DNA from: Dryococelus australis
Lineage: Eukaryota; Arthropoda; Insecta; Phasmatodea; Phasmatidae
Direction of reading: 5' to 3'
Length of the DNA stretch: 64,000 nucleotides
NCBI GenBank assembly: GCA_029891345.1
Contig: CM056994.1
Span: 63,163,251 to 63,227,250, forward strand
In this document: one piece after another, positions 21,452-33,089 of the stretch
Layout of the letters: each line of letters opens with the position of its first letter
How positions within the stretch are numbered: position 1 is the stretch's first letter
The notes under the pieces: generated by a model
What the model saw: the letters and a program-made list of their open reading frames with translations, nothing else
What the model was told of the DNA's origin: nothing
Database searches by the model: none
Position numbers and translations under genes: made by a program

Positions 21452-24260
21452 TTACTGTGTGGAGAGAGAGCACAATTTCACTACAGGCCAATTGAGTGTG
21501 CCATGATAGGTACGCACTTCAGCCATCTGTACAACTCCTTCCTTGACAGGAAACACCTTGACAATTCGGGCCAAGTGCCAGCGTAGAGGAGGCAGGTTAG
21601 AGTCTTTGATGAGGACTAATTGTCCTTCAGTCACATTCTTGTCCCCACTGATCCACTTTTCCCTTTTTTGGAGTTGATGTAAATACGCTTGGTACCGTCA
21701 CTTCCAGAATGACTGGTGAATTTGTTGCACTAATAGCCATCGATGCAGCCTGTTTGTGAAAACTTAGACGACATCCTGGTCTGGAAGCACTTGTGTAGGG
21801 CCAAAGGTGAGGAAATGATTGGGAGTTAGTGCAGACATGTTATGGGGATCAGTTGGCACAAGGGCAGTGATTTCAAGGATACTTTGACTTGGGCCAGTAC
21901 AGTGCTCAATTTCTCATAGGTCAGCAGCTGTCGTCCAATTGTCTTGAGGAGCAGTAATTTTACACTTTTAATTCCTGCCTCCCACAAACCACAAAAATGG
22001 GGTGCAGCTGGTGGATTGAAGTGCCGTGTTGTCTTCTCTGATGCCAAAGTTTCTATAAATGTTTTGTTGGTGTCGGCTTGAGCAAGAAATTCTCCAAGTT
22101 CAGTCAACTTAATATTCACTCCAAGAAAGTTGGTGCCACAGTCACTATATAGGTGAGGGCAATGTCCTCGTCATGCAATGAATCTTCTAAAGGCAGCCAA
22201 AAAGGCCTCTGTAGAGAGTCAGAAACAAGTTCCAAATGTACGGCCTTGGTGGTGAAACACACAAACAGGCAGATATATGATGACAGTACACGTGGCTTTC
22301 GAGCTCTGGCCATGATGATTGTAACAGGGCCACCATAGCCAACTCCAGTGTGGAGAAAGGACTTCGCTTGAGACACTCTCTCTGTTGGCAGGCTTGCCAT
22401 AGCAGATGACACACTCTTGGGGCGAGTCCTGAAGCACTTTAAACACATTCTCAGTCAATGGCGAACAGATTTCTAGCAACGAGTCAAAATTCCTGTTGGA
22501 AAAGACTCTGTACAGTAAGGTCACCCGGATGTAGGAAATCCTTATAGTGCTGATCTGTTATCAGAACAGCAAGACAACTGTTTTTAGGAAGCAATATGGG
22601 TGTTTCTGATCTATTGGCAAGTCGGAATTCTGGAGTCAACCACCCCCCCCCCCCTCTTAAAATATCCCCGCTATTGACAAAGGGTGTCAATCTGTAGATG
22701 GCAGGTGAACACAGCTGATTGTGGGCAAGTCGAACAAATTCCTCAACGAACTCTGTGTTTCCTTAATTGAGACCTTCAGCTTGCAATGGACCTGAAACCC
22801 TTACAGAAGTTGGACAAGCATTTTTGATAATCGAAGACACCATGCAGATCCTCTTGATCTTGTTCAAGGTGGAGTATTTCTCCATTAAGATTGACAAAGG
22901 TAATATTTTCACACTAGTTTGAAGAGCCATTGGTGAGCACTCTTCAGAAACACATCACTGGGTATGGTGATTGGATGCTGAGCCCAATTTTCCTTAGATT
23001 GATACAGCCATGCAGGTCCAGACCACCACAAAGGATGTTTCACAAGCCTAGCAGGGGTGAGGTCACGCGATGCACAATTATCTGGATTGTCAACACTTGG
23101 GATATGTGATGTCACCATTCCGAGGAAGTGTATTCTAGTATTTTGCTAACCATGTTAGCCATAAATGTTTTCCACTGGTATGGAGAGGCCTGAATCCATG
23201 CCAGAACAACAGATGTGTCAGTCCAAGCATACATGTGTGAGGGGTAGGGTGGAAGCATAAGCCTCAATTACTGTGTGTAGACAACGAGCTAAGAGGAGAG
23301 CAGCACACATATCCAGACGTGGGAGGGTCACCCTTTTCAAGGGTGCACCCTTCGACTTTGTAAGTAATAGGCGAGTTGAAATGACACCTGAAGCTGATAC
23401 TAGTCATGGGTAGACAACTGCAACAAATCCCTTCTGTGAACTATCAGCAAATCCATGCAATTCTATGGCTGAATGGGCCAGGGGTTGAATGATGCAGCAA
23501 GGAATCGAAATGGTAGAACAACATGGCAATTCACTTCTTATGGCTTCCCATTTTTCAACTATGTCATGAGGAGCTGGACTGTCCCAACTGACATTAGCCA
23601 GCCACAGGCATTGCATGAGGTGCTTGGCCAGGAGCATCAGAGGTGACAGACATCCCAAGGGGTCGAATATGTGAGCTATATCAGACAAGATCCCTCGTTT
23701 TGTGAGCACAGTGGGTCGAAGTTGAAAATCATATAATAAGGTTTGCTTACCAGGATTCCAATGCAAACCCAGTACTTTCACACAGGTACTGTCGTCAAAT
23801 GAGTAAGTTTCTGAGACTGTTGTACATCTTCTGAAGGTAGGTCACTGAGGAGATCAGAGGAGTTGCTGGAGAATTTCCACTGTTGAAAACCTCAGAGTAG
23901 TTGTTGCAGGTCCTGTTGCAATTTTCGAGCAGATTGAAGGTCACTGGTACCTGTGACAATATCATCCACATAGCTGTTGTTTAGCAATACCTTTGCAGCA
24001 ATTGGAAAATCATCCTTCTCCTCTTCAGCCAGTTGACGCAATGTTCATAGATCAAGATAAGCGGCTGAGCACACACCATATGTGATTCTATTTAACCAAT
24101 ATTCTTGTACCGGTTCAAGTTCATCATCTTCCCTCCAAAGAATATGCTGAAAGTCCCTTTGGTCTGGGTGCATAAAAATGGCAGTACATCTGTTTAACAT
24201 CAGCAGTGAAGACAATACTAGGTTTAAGAAAATGTCACTCGTGATGAAGTTGTAGGCCCT
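21452..24260 (-). pseudogene. pol: BEL/Pao pol: RT, RNase H, integrase and C-terminal domain
   Basis: Read on the minus strand, four domains appear in BEL order. RT (about 24260-23790) has HPDQRDFQHILWRED, ITYGVCSAAYL and the catalytic YVDD at about 23965. RNase H-side sequence (23781-23100) has KVLGLHWNP, LSDIAHIFDPLG and DNPDNCASRDL with LWWSGPAWL. The integrase zinc-binding part (22690-22484) and core (22448-21826) end in FNPPAAPHFCGLWEAGIKSVK, which carries the catalytic Glu. The C-terminal domain (21634-21452, DUF5641 type) has LVLIKDSNLPPLRWHLARIV. Numerous stops and frameshifts make it non-functional. A 12-base poly-C run breaks the integrase N-terminus at 22643-22654. Confidence 0.9.
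22643..22654 (+). repeat. Poly-C tract, 12 C, in BEL integrase
   Basis: Twelve consecutive C. In the minus-strand frame it adds a Gly run between two conserved integrase blocks. Confidence 0.95.
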
Positions 24261-24893
24261 TTTGAGGAATGGCTGGACTTTAGTTACAAAAATTTTCTTT
24301 GGTCTTGCATTTCAACTCGATCATTAGGTGATCATTCTCAAAGTTAATTTTCAGGTCAGGCAAGTCATAACACTTAGAAATAAACAGTCAGCATTTTGAG
24401 TTGTCAAAGTCTACATTATTTGCAAGGGTCGATGCGCGCTGCAGTCTGTTCAACCTTCTCAGTCATGATGTGAATTAAGTACAAATGTACTTTGTAAACA
24501 AATGAGTTGATACAAAGTCAACAATTAGTTAGTCTCTTACACCTGCGCAGCAGTCAATTGCAGTGTTAACTCGAAAGGCACTGACATACGTTATGAGGCC
24601 ATAGTGCTATACTTTTTGTTTGTAACCGTTTAGCCTATTTGTACATATAATACTTAAAGGTCACAAACTTATTGCGCACCTAAAATCTTCACCAATTATG
24701 TGCGCTTATCAACTTAGCGTGCAGAAGACATCCCTAATCTTCAGTTGTGCACTTACAATTTTCAGCACCATATCCACACATGATCGGCTTCAATATCCAC
24801 ACAAAGCACAAATGGAAATACGAGGAGAATGTTACGAGCTACTAAACAACCAACCCGAGAATTGTTGGTTCCAATCCAGACTGCAGGACCAAA
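24261..24893 (-). other. BEL/Pao internal sequence without recognisable gag
   Basis: Between the 5' LTR and RT the sequence is AT-rich and shows no Gag or protease motif. On the minus strand the first bases after the LTR are TTTGGTCCTGCAGTCTGG, a plausible primer-binding region beginning with TGG. I did not match it to a specific tRNA. Confidence 0.5.
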
Positions 24894-25087
24894 TGTCTGG
24901 GCTCGAGGTACGAAATAGTGGACTGTATACTTAAAACAGTTTACCCATAACTTGGATAACAACTTGCCACGATCACGCCATGCAAACAGCTGCCGGAAAA
25001 ACAAAATGGCATCAGTTTCGGCACCACTGTAGCTCCATCACTGAGGGCGGGAAATTTGAACACTAGACCACCAACCTGGCTCAGATG
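24894..25087 (-). repeat. BEL/Pao 5' LTR
   Basis: Starts TGTCTGGGCTCGAGG and shares with the 3' LTR the blocks CACTGTAGCTCCA and ACCAACCTGGCTCAGA. Family A LTR sequence restarts directly after it. Confidence 0.85.
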
Positions 25088-26112
25088 CTACGTGTGGGCT
25101 CTACCGTTCTGCCTACCGAGGTATAGAGAGAGACTGGCCATATCTAACGTGTGTGTGTGTGGGTTTGCAACCAGTGTTTTGGCTCGAAAGAGTAACTTTC
25201 CCGTGTCACCTGGGTTTCTCTCAACAGGGCAGTGTCAACTGGGCAATGTGCAAAGTCTACAGGAAAGGGGTACCCTTGAGTCAGATAAAACACTGTGTTT
25301 ATTCCTTCTTAAGAGAAATAAACATGTGGTGTCGCACTACCTCCTATGTTTAGTAAGAGCTTATGGAAGCTTAACCTATGCTTAACAGGTAGAGGCAGCC
25401 TGTGTCTGAACTAACAATGGTGGAGTAGACGAGTGCTGTGGGGGAAAAAAAAAAAAAATCTTGTTCTAACTCCCTAAGCAATTGTTGCTAGAAGGAGCCA
25501 CAGTGTTGAAGAGTGTAGACGACGTGGCAGTTTATGATCTTCAAGGGAAACAAAGCAGGTCTAGAAGGATTGTCCAGGCACTAAGAGCATGGTGGAGACA
25601 CACTAAAAGTGTGATGAAGGTTGTAAGGTAGAGCTAGGAATGTAGCTGAGCAGACTGGTCAGTTCCGGCATTGAGTGTGTTGGAAGACTGAAGATGCCCT
25701 GAGCGAGCGTCGTGGCCCGCTATTCATACTCTGCTGGAGGCTTCCTCTGCTGTCATTGGCTGGCCAGCTTGAATGTGAGGGGTGCAGGTTGGTGAGAGGG
25801 GGGTGGCTATAGCATAGCTTCATGGAGCTGTGACATCACAGGCCGGCTTGGAGAATGAAGGAGGCGGCAAAGCATACTGTTGTGGCTATCTAGCGGCGTG
25901 CAGTGGAACTCAGTACCTTTGCTGTGTATTCTCAGTGCACTGGTGAATAATAAAATTTGCAGGTTAGAACATCCATTTTTGCTGGTGGCAAACAGTACAA
26001 TATATTGACGTCTTATGGTGGCCAACAATAAAAACTCCATTGTGATCAAACGCATAGCTATGCTTACTGATAAGCTGAAGTTGGTAAAATACCATTGTTG
26101 CAAAGATGTAAT
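25088..26112 (-). mobile_element. Family A LTR (first in the array), main segment
   Basis: This is the best reference copy of the minus-strand LTR. It includes U5 and R blocks (CTACCGTTCTGCCTACCGAG, 25091-25110; AACACTGTGTTTATTCCTTC), a degenerate TATA (TATTCATA) near 25727, and the U3 end (CACTGGTGAATAATAAAAT). With 20985-21149 the full LTR would be about 1.2 kb, similar to the plus-strand copy at 60187-61960 once its insertion is removed. A poly-C tract lies just outside the U3 end. Confidence 0.8.
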
Positions 26113-26118
26113 ACACCA

Positions 26119-26135
26119 CCCCCCCCCCCCCCCCC
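26119..26135 (+). repeat. Poly-C tract, 17 C
   Basis: Seventeen consecutive C immediately outside the U3 end of the family A LTR. Confidence 0.95.
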
Positions 26136-27890
26136 TTCTCGCTCGCTACAACAAAAGCTCATCCTTGAGAAGCGAGTCAAAAAACAAATTATTTTGAAGG
26201 AATATTGAACTGTTCCAACTAGAACAATTTGTTTTCCTCTCTGTAGTGTTTTGGCTCCTCAGAGGGATGGTGTGGGTCGAGAAAGAAATTCCTTTGATAG
26301 GTTGTTGAACTGTCTTTTCAACAGCAATTATTTTCTTTTGTGGTTTTGCTTCTGTATATCCTGCTACTCTCTACGTTTATGCTGCTGTGTGCTCGGTGTG
26401 GTCACTGTAGACCTTGGAGTCATGGTGGAACAGCTGGGCAGAAGGATTGGCTGGACCGGCCGCCCATGCAGCAACATCTTTTATTCTCTTTTCTTAGCTG
26501 GCCTGCTCCCAGACATCTCTGTCACTCTTTGGTGTGTTGCAAACGGGCTTTCGGAATCTCTCCTTAGTCCTTGGTCTCAAATTTCAGCGGTGCCATCTGC
26601 GATGAAAGTTTTTGTCGTCTTTTTCTCTTAATGATCTCTTCATGTTGTATTACTTTTATTAGTCTAGGTTATTTCATGCAAGGGACCTAGTTCTGTATGC
26701 CATGAGCCTCTTTCATTGATGCGTGCAGTCCTACAAATTGAGTGTTAAGGTTTGAATACTGACAATAAAATATATTTAGCACAGCAAGGCTATATAAAAA
26801 GGAATAAGGAGATACATAGTGGGTTGCACGTGGGATAGCAATGACTTTTGGGGAGTAAAAATATGATTGTTGAAAGCAATTAAATATTAAATGAATAATA
26901 ATAAATTGGCAAAGGCCTCACTCGCTAGGTTGAGTCAGCTGTGCTCTGATGTGGCCACCTGTGTGGAAATGTAAAAGTGGCTTCTACCCTAGCCTTTTTA
27001 TGTTTCACACAACAGGTAATTAACTTGTGTATTTGTAAAAAGCTAAGGGGGAATAGTCGACTGAGCACTTCCATATTAAGCCAACTGCTAATCTTTTGCA
27101 AACAAGTGTGTTGGCAGAGAAGTTAACTTTCCACAATGTTGTGTGAAACACCACTTCCACAAAAGATTGTAGAAAGATACAGGTACACTTCAATCAACAG
27201 GTGAACTCAGAATTATATATAAAATTCATTATTTTTCTTCTGCATACCTTTTGCTTTGTTATTCAAATGTCTTTTAGGTTGCGTTTTTTTTTGGGATTTA
27301 AAACTCTATGTAATGCAAATCTTACTAAATTCTACAGAATCATTTGAAAAACTCTTAAATTGCTCAAAACACTTCAATAATTTTTATGAGAAAAATTTGA
27401 ATGTTAAGAATTCTTTATGACAAAAAAAGATGCATGATTCTATACAATGCAAGAATATTATTTTTTTCCATGACTCTTTATAAACCAAAGTATGTTGCAA
27501 GTATTTAAAGTCTTTAAAATGGCAACATACTAAAACATTTGTTTTATTTTCGTCTGTCTCTGTATTTTCAACAATATGTACAACTGCGTCTTGATGTTAT
27601 CACACATACTACGTCTTCTTTATCACTCATTTTCTACGTGGCACTGATCTCATATGTCCAAGTGTTCACGTAATATATACAAGATCCCATGGAAATTCAT
27701 AAGTCATTCTTCACAGTTAAGTTATGTAATTAGAGAATGCAGGGGCAGCAAAAATAGCTGCAAAAAGGCAGGTTGCCTGAAAAACTTTCTTGTTGGGAGC
27801 ATTGCGCTTAAACTAAGCGTCCATAATAATGTCTGCAATTATGTATCTGCACTTAGTGTTTACACATACACAACTCGTACGGCCAACTTG
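26136..27890. other. Intron DNA, no recognised gene
   Basis: A 126-codon open frame (26251-26631, plus) is Cys/Leu/Phe-rich. It has no domain I recognise, no second copy, and no splice sites that fit the gene, so I treat it as chance. The rest (26640-27890) is AT-rich. An 86-codon frame at 27654-27914 is likewise unrecognised. Confidence 0.4.
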
Positions 27891-28390
27891 TTTATAAGGG
27901 GGATTTTGTTCTGACACTTTCACTGTTCGCTGGGTGCGGAGCACTGTCACTTACTGTTTCGGCGCACTTGGTGTCTTGGATGGTCGCCCTCACTTCTGTG
28001 GAGGTGCATAAGGCGGGTTCAGCCAAGTAAATTGTGCTGGCGGCCGCCATGGAGTCTCTCGGTAATGGCCTGCTACCAAGTGGGCCTGGTAGGTGCGAGG
28101 TGGCTGGATTCATTGTGGTGGGTCAGTTGTCACAAGGTGGTCGTCAAGCTGCATGGAGCTCTTCGTGGTCGTCAGGGGGAATCTGGAGACTAGATGGCCA
28201 CCCCTCTCGGTGGTCGAATCAAACGTTGGAGCTGCCAATGAGACTGGAATCTCCGGCATGGCAGCTTCGCTGAGCGGCGCCCCTCTTTGCTTAACTGTGG
28301 GGGTCTGTTTCTCTCTGGTGTAAGGTGGCTTCATAGCCATCATGGGGAGTCTGGAGACAATGTTCTCTCTCTCTCCCCCCCCCCCCACCC
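27890..28390 (-). mobile_element. Possible LTR-derived, GC-richer remnant
   Basis: On the minus strand a GTAGCAGGCCATTACCGAG block near 28055-28075 resembles the GTAGCAGGTC block of family C LTRs. The surrounding 400 bases are GC-rich against AT-rich neighbours. It ends in a 12-base C run (28375-28386). The assignment is weak. Confidence 0.25.
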
Positions 28391-29208
28391 CTTGGTTACT
28401 CGTGATATAATTTGTTGGAAAACATTCCCAGTTACTGAAGGGGTTATAAGTAGTACTGCTATTATAAATTCATTTGGAAATCCTGTAATGTATTCATGAA
28501 AGAAAAATAAATTATGTTGGTGATCAAATTTGTATGTATAGAAAGTTAACAAGTACGTGTGGTAATATGAGAATATTAGGTTATGTAGAATTGGTTTATA
28601 ATCCTTGATATGTAGTCAATATGTTATTATATATGTATGTGATCATATGAGATTTAATGTAAAATAAAGGGTTTTACCATGTACAGGGAGTTTCATTAAA
28701 TATAACATCCCGAAGCCTCGTGGTAGCGGCCCTAGATTTACGGGCCGCTGCCGGGATAAGAATTCAATTTGGCCATTTCTACCGTATATTTCATGTAGTT
28801 CTCAAACACTTAGACTTTGTAGTATGTGAACTGTGATAACCTCATATGAGAGAATGTGTGTTGACTGCTTATCGCTTGAACTATATACTATGTACTCTGC
28901 AATGTTGCAACTCTAATAAGAGAATATATACAGACATGTTTTCATAACCACTGGCCAGTGTTTTATTAGACTTGAAGGAGGTCAGATTACAGTGTGTAAT
29001 ATAATAGGTGGTGCTAACTTTTTCAAGTGACATTTGGATTCTGAGTTCTTATCTTTATACCAACTTCAATATTGACCAGCTGGATAGGGTCGCAGCGAGT
29101 GGAGCAAGCTGCGACCAAGCGCCACTCTGCTACAAACCAAGGTATAGTGAGTAGTACCAGTGTAGCCATGTGGCACACACAAAAATACTTATTGCTTACT
29201 ACATTGAT
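28391..29208. other. AT-rich DNA with two perfect short hairpins
   Basis: AGCGGCCC/GGGCCGCT pair at 28725-28732 and 28742-28749 (9-base loop). GGTCGCAGC/GCTGCGACC pair at 29088-29096 and 29108-29116 (11-base loop). No gene or known element was identified around them. The stretch lies just beyond the 3' end of the Ty3-like pol, where an LTR would be expected but is not recognisable. Confidence 0.6.
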
Positions 29209-31060
29209 TCATTCAAAAATACTTGCTGCATTCTTACTGTGACCATTGACAGTGAACATTATCCCTTTCAGGGGGAGTTTAGTGACAATACATCCGATGG
29301 CGTTGTAATGGGGCCGGAGGCTTCTCTGTGCTCGATCTAACAGGCTCCACCATGAGACTTCAGTTTCACTAGGTGTCCACTTACCAGGTTGTTTCATGAA
29401 CTTCCTGTGGAATTCGGACGGCATTGTGGGAAGCGATCATTCTGATTCCTTGGTTTTAGGTTTGGGAAACTCAACCTGTTTTGGTAAAGAATACACAGTT
29501 TTCATTGTTGGTTGATTTACCCTGTCCATCTCCTTGAGTTGCCACATCTGTTATTTCTCAGGAGAGTCGCGGTTGACAGGTTCCTCTATGTCATCCAGCG
29601 TATCAGAAATTAGGGATGCGGGGGTATGTATGGTGTGTTCCGGGGCATTTCCGGGGTAGGGCCGCATCTGTCCACTGGTAGCCTTACGTATACACCTTTG
29701 GTGATCCTTGGTCCAATACATGTTGTCCTGTTAGAGGCCTTCCCTCTTTCTGGTGAGCCCCATGCTGAATTTATTACTACCTCGACTAAGGGGCTGACTG
29801 CGGTTTAAAATGGCTTCACTCATCTCAAAGGCTCAAACGCCGGTGCGTGGCGGTGGGTATTTCTTTGTGATGTAAGCCTCTTGACTTTCCCTTGCCTTAT
29901 CTATCTGGTGGAGCGCAGCTAGATCTATAGCTTCAGGTTGAGGCATTCCATCAGTTCTTACTCCCATTACCAGTCCCCAAGAGGTCATAGTGTCTGGCCC
30001 AGAAGGAGTTTACTGGGACTTAAGTTAATGGCTTTGTTTGTGTGGCGTCGCAGAGAAAAGAGGATTTTGGGAATGTGGCAATCCCAATGTCTCTGGTCTT
30101 CTCCCATACAGAGCCTGAGGTACTTGAGTTCATGATTTTTGCGCTCAGTAAGGTTTGCTTGCAGGTGGTATGGCGGAGTTTCCCAGATTTCAGTTCCCTA
30201 TTCTTGGCATGCTAGTAGCCACTGTTTAGTAGCAAACTGGGTCCCATTATCAGTCAGGATGCTCTGTAGGTATTCCCCGCATGGAGAGTCTTCATTGTTG
30301 AACTTCCCTATTATGTAACAAGTTTCATAGCTTGGTAGAGGGAAGGCTTCTACCCGACAGGAAAACAAATTGGTCACAACCAACAGGTGCCTGTTTCCCT
30401 TGGTACTACGGGGTAAGGTCCCATTAGATCCATGGCTATTTGTACCCATGGGATGTGTGGTTTTCTGGGCTTTGCCATGGTTCACCTAGCAGGGTAGGCA
30501 TTGTGTTTATAACACGTGGTGCAGTTGCGGACATATTTGCGTATGTCCGGCTCTTGCCGTCCCAGATGTACCAACTGCTGATGTCAGTGAGGTTTTCCTG
30601 GGTTCTGGGGTTTCCGTTATCGGGATGGTCATAGAAATGCCAGCACATGTAGACTCTCAGGTCCTTTGGAATTCGTATTCTCCACTTGGCTTCCGGTTGA
30701 TTATTACGTGACCAGACAACGACTTCTCGTAGCGCAAATTGTTGTGGAAGCTTCCATAGTAGCTCCTTCACTTTGGGATCCTGTTGTTGGTGTCGTTTGA
30801 GCTGATTCCGGCTTATCAAGAGCTGGAGTAGCCTTATTTGCTTTTTTGGGCTGCGTTCCAAAGATTCAGATGGAAGAAGGCTATCCACATCTTCATTTGG
30901 CTTATCCTCTTCGCTTAGGTCGGGTTGTCGGGATAAGGCATCTGGTAGATTTTGTCCTTGCCGGGACAGTGCTGGACTTCAAAATCAAATTCGGAGAGAA
31001 AGAGAGCTTTCTCATCTAGGAGCTGGACAGCTTGCCCTTCTTGTCCAACAGGTTTGCCCC
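29209..31060 (-). pseudogene. pol: Ty3-like (family A) pol remnant: RNase H end plus integrase
   Basis: On the minus strand, LSEFDFEVQHCPGKDK (about 30950-31000) is the C-terminal end of RNase H. Next come the integrase zinc-binding region, with YVRNCTTCYKHNAYPAR near 30490-30540, and the core. IAMDLMGPYP holds the first Asp (near 30430), ILTDNGTQF the second (30248-30274), and LTERKNHELKYL the Glu region (about 30110-30145). Then NKAINLSPSKLLLGQTL marks the end of the core near 30000. A tail continues to 29209 with a 71-codon open piece. Frameshifts occur within the core. Protease, RT and most of RNase H are absent, because Gag-related sequence runs straight into the RNase H end near 31060. 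Confidence 0.85.
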
Positions 31061-31169
31061 GGTTGACCCACTGGCGATGGTGTTTCCCTTCGAAGGTACA
31101 CTCTTCTGATTTGACTCAGCTTGGGTGGTATGTAGCGTATGGCTTGCACCTCCTTCTTTCGTTCGTTCC

Positions 31170-31900
31170 TGCCTCAGTGCGGGCAGTCCCACCGACAATA
31201 CCAACACTTTGGTATGCGTGGAGTTGGCAGTGAGGATGGCGGTGACTTGTTACGGTGGTCAAATGGCTTGTCTGGCTCCATCGGTTTTGTGACTTTCGGG
31301 CGGTCAAGGAGAGCTTGCGTTTTGAAATTATGCTCAGCCTCCTGTGCACAGTCTAAGAGTTCGTCCACCGTAAGTAGCTTAGGGAGGAGCAGAATATTCC
31401 TCAGGCGTGGAAACATTTAGCGAGTTACCTGCCGCACACAGCTTTCCTTATTTCTGTCTGTGAAAATTCTCTAGTACAATTGCACCTTCTGCAGACAAAG
31501 ATTTCCTCCTCCTTGTCTTGTGTTTGGGTGCAGCTGTAAAACTCCATCGTGAGGTGTGCCAGTACTTCCTCACTTGTAAATTGCTGGGCAAGATGGTCAC
31601 TGACTTGGCTCTACTCCCATATATATTTGCTGTATTTATTCTACCATTTGAAAGTTTTTCCCTTCAATTTCGCCTGCGCGCTCGAGACACATTGCTTTTC
31701 GGGCACCTCGTGTGTGCAGAACTCTCGTTCGTATTTGGCTGAGAATACTAATGGGTCCTCATGACATTGTCCCGAGAATTCTGGTAACTGCTGCTCCCTC
31801 AAGCAGGGTGCTGTGCTCCAGTGTGAGGGCGGTCTGGGATTATGTGGTCTGTATTCCAAAGTTTGGTGGCAGATTTCGCATTGGTACACCATTCCGTGTT
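31170..31900 (-). pseudogene. gag: Family A Gag: capsid region and zinc-knuckle remnant
   Basis: The minus-strand piece 31641-31892 has LPEFSGQCHEDPLVFSAKYE, the usual start of a Ty3-type capsid (LPxFSG..EDP..F). A later piece, 31174-31416, reads LRNILLLPKLLTVDELLDCA and ends PKCWYCRWDCPH, a degraded CCHC-type knuckle. The same order occurs in the plus-strand copy at 63230-63980. Confidence 0.75.
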
Positions 31901-32290
31901 AGGTAACATGCACTTCTGGCTATCTGATGCAGTTGTGATGATAAGTTTCGCCACACAGTATGCACCGTAATATGTGGGTTCCTCGCCCTGGACATGTGAT
32001 CAAATTGCAGTATGCCGTATGTCATGTCGTGCAATCATGGCTCTGTTATTCGAGGCAGTCAGAGTAGCTGGGTTCATCTGCCCATTCGAGGCAGGAATTA
32101 TGATACCATTTTTGGCAATGGGCACAATGGAGCCTGTGATTCCCCATGCCGGGGCAGCTTGATTTTGAACAGTGGCGGTGTACGGTTGCAGCTGTGGCTG
32201 TGCAGTGGAGCACGTGCTCGTTCATGTTGACTGTAAACATTTTGGGTTCGGTTTTGAGTGCCATGGGATGTTTCAACGGACTCTCCGAAG
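31893..32290 (-). pseudogene. gag: Family A Gag: PHD-type zinc finger region
   Basis: The minus-strand frame 32046-32276 contains CSKSSC, then HCAHCQKWYHNSC. The spacing is C-x4-C-x9-C-x2-C-x4-H-x2-C, a PHD-like finger. The last C-x2-C pair is lost to frame decay here but is present in the plus copy (62885-63136). A second finger-like stretch (GETYHHNC ... VYQCEIC) follows at about 31880-31975. It sits before the capsid, and the same architecture occurs in the plus copy, so it belongs to the element and is not a chance fusion. Confidence 0.75.
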
Positions 32291-32399
32291 TCTGGGTGGT
32301 TCCTAAATGGGTCTGGCTGACCTTTTAGCACTGCCTAGTCAACACTATAACTGCAAAAATCCCCTTGTTGGGCTCCAGAAAAACTCTTAGTACCTCTGT

Positions 32400-33056
32400 T
32401 CTTGATGCTTGACATCTCAGCAGACTGGATGTTCACTACATCATTGAGAGGTTTGGTTTTTTTTTGCGTTAGGCCATGCGCTCCCCTTCTAGTGGGGTTA
32501 CTGGATTATCAAGTCTCTACATGGCATTGGCACATGCCCAGTTTTAGAGAACTGGCCTAGTAGTTTTGCGGAAGAGCACAAAGTCTGGTTCGGAGAAGGT
32601 AATTTTGCGCTTCAGGCTGGATGCTTTCAGCGGTATACCTGGGCGACGCGTACCCTCTGTGTTTGGCTTGGTCTTGGGGTTATTTGCGGGTCATACGTGT
32701 GCTGCAGGTAATTTAAGATACAGACTTCTGACGGGTGTTTGTGTTGGTGGGGGTAGATCAATTATCTCGAATCAGAAATAGGCTGTTGGAACTGTTGGTG
32801 GCTGATCCGGCTGGCTGAGGTATGCTGCTACCCAAGGGGGGATTTCCTGGTCCAGTCATGTCTGCGCCTCAAACAAGTTCTTGGGGATCTCTGATGTGAC
32901 AGGCACTAGAAGGTGGCGCAAGTCTTGGGTCTGTTCCTTTGGCACAAGCTGATTGATGTAGACAACAAGGATAGGGGTCATCATTTTTAAATGCTCGGAG
33001 GAAGCCAGCGCTGGCTTTACTATCTCACAAATACCACTACAGTGGGAGAAAGTCAT
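32400..33056 (-). pseudogene. gag: Family A Gag: N-terminal region
   Basis: MTFSHCSGICEIVKPALASS starts the frame at 33056. INQLVPKEQTQDLRHLLVPV and, after one stop, LDQEIPPWVAAYLSQP follow. It aligns with 20540-20857 and 62084-62397. A TATA-less CT-rich leader separates it from the LTR segment at higher coordinates. Confidence 0.7.
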
Positions 33057-33089
33057 TTAGGAATTTAGAACAAATCTCATGTCCATGAG

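Larger units (their letters stand above)
21150..25087 (-). mobile_element. BEL/Pao LTR retrotransposon, internally deleted, nested in a family A LTR
   Basis: Both LTRs start TGTCTGGGCTCGAGG (21150 and 24894). The left one ends CCCAGACA at 21336, so the termini are TGTCT...AGACA. The right one ends near 25087. CTATG (21145-21149) and CTACG (25088-25092) form a 5-base target duplication with one mismatch, the length usual for BEL. On the minus strand a G/A-rich stretch (AAGGTGGGCAGGA) sits just before the 3' LTR, fitting a polypurine tract. Internal sequence keeps the RT-to-integrase part of pol only. Gag and protease are gone. Confidence 0.85.

Noticed and set aside
26251..26631. 126-codon open frame
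   Set aside because: No recognisable motif, no second copy, no fitting splice sites. Its composition (Cys/Leu/Phe/Trp-rich) is typical of chance frames in this sequence.
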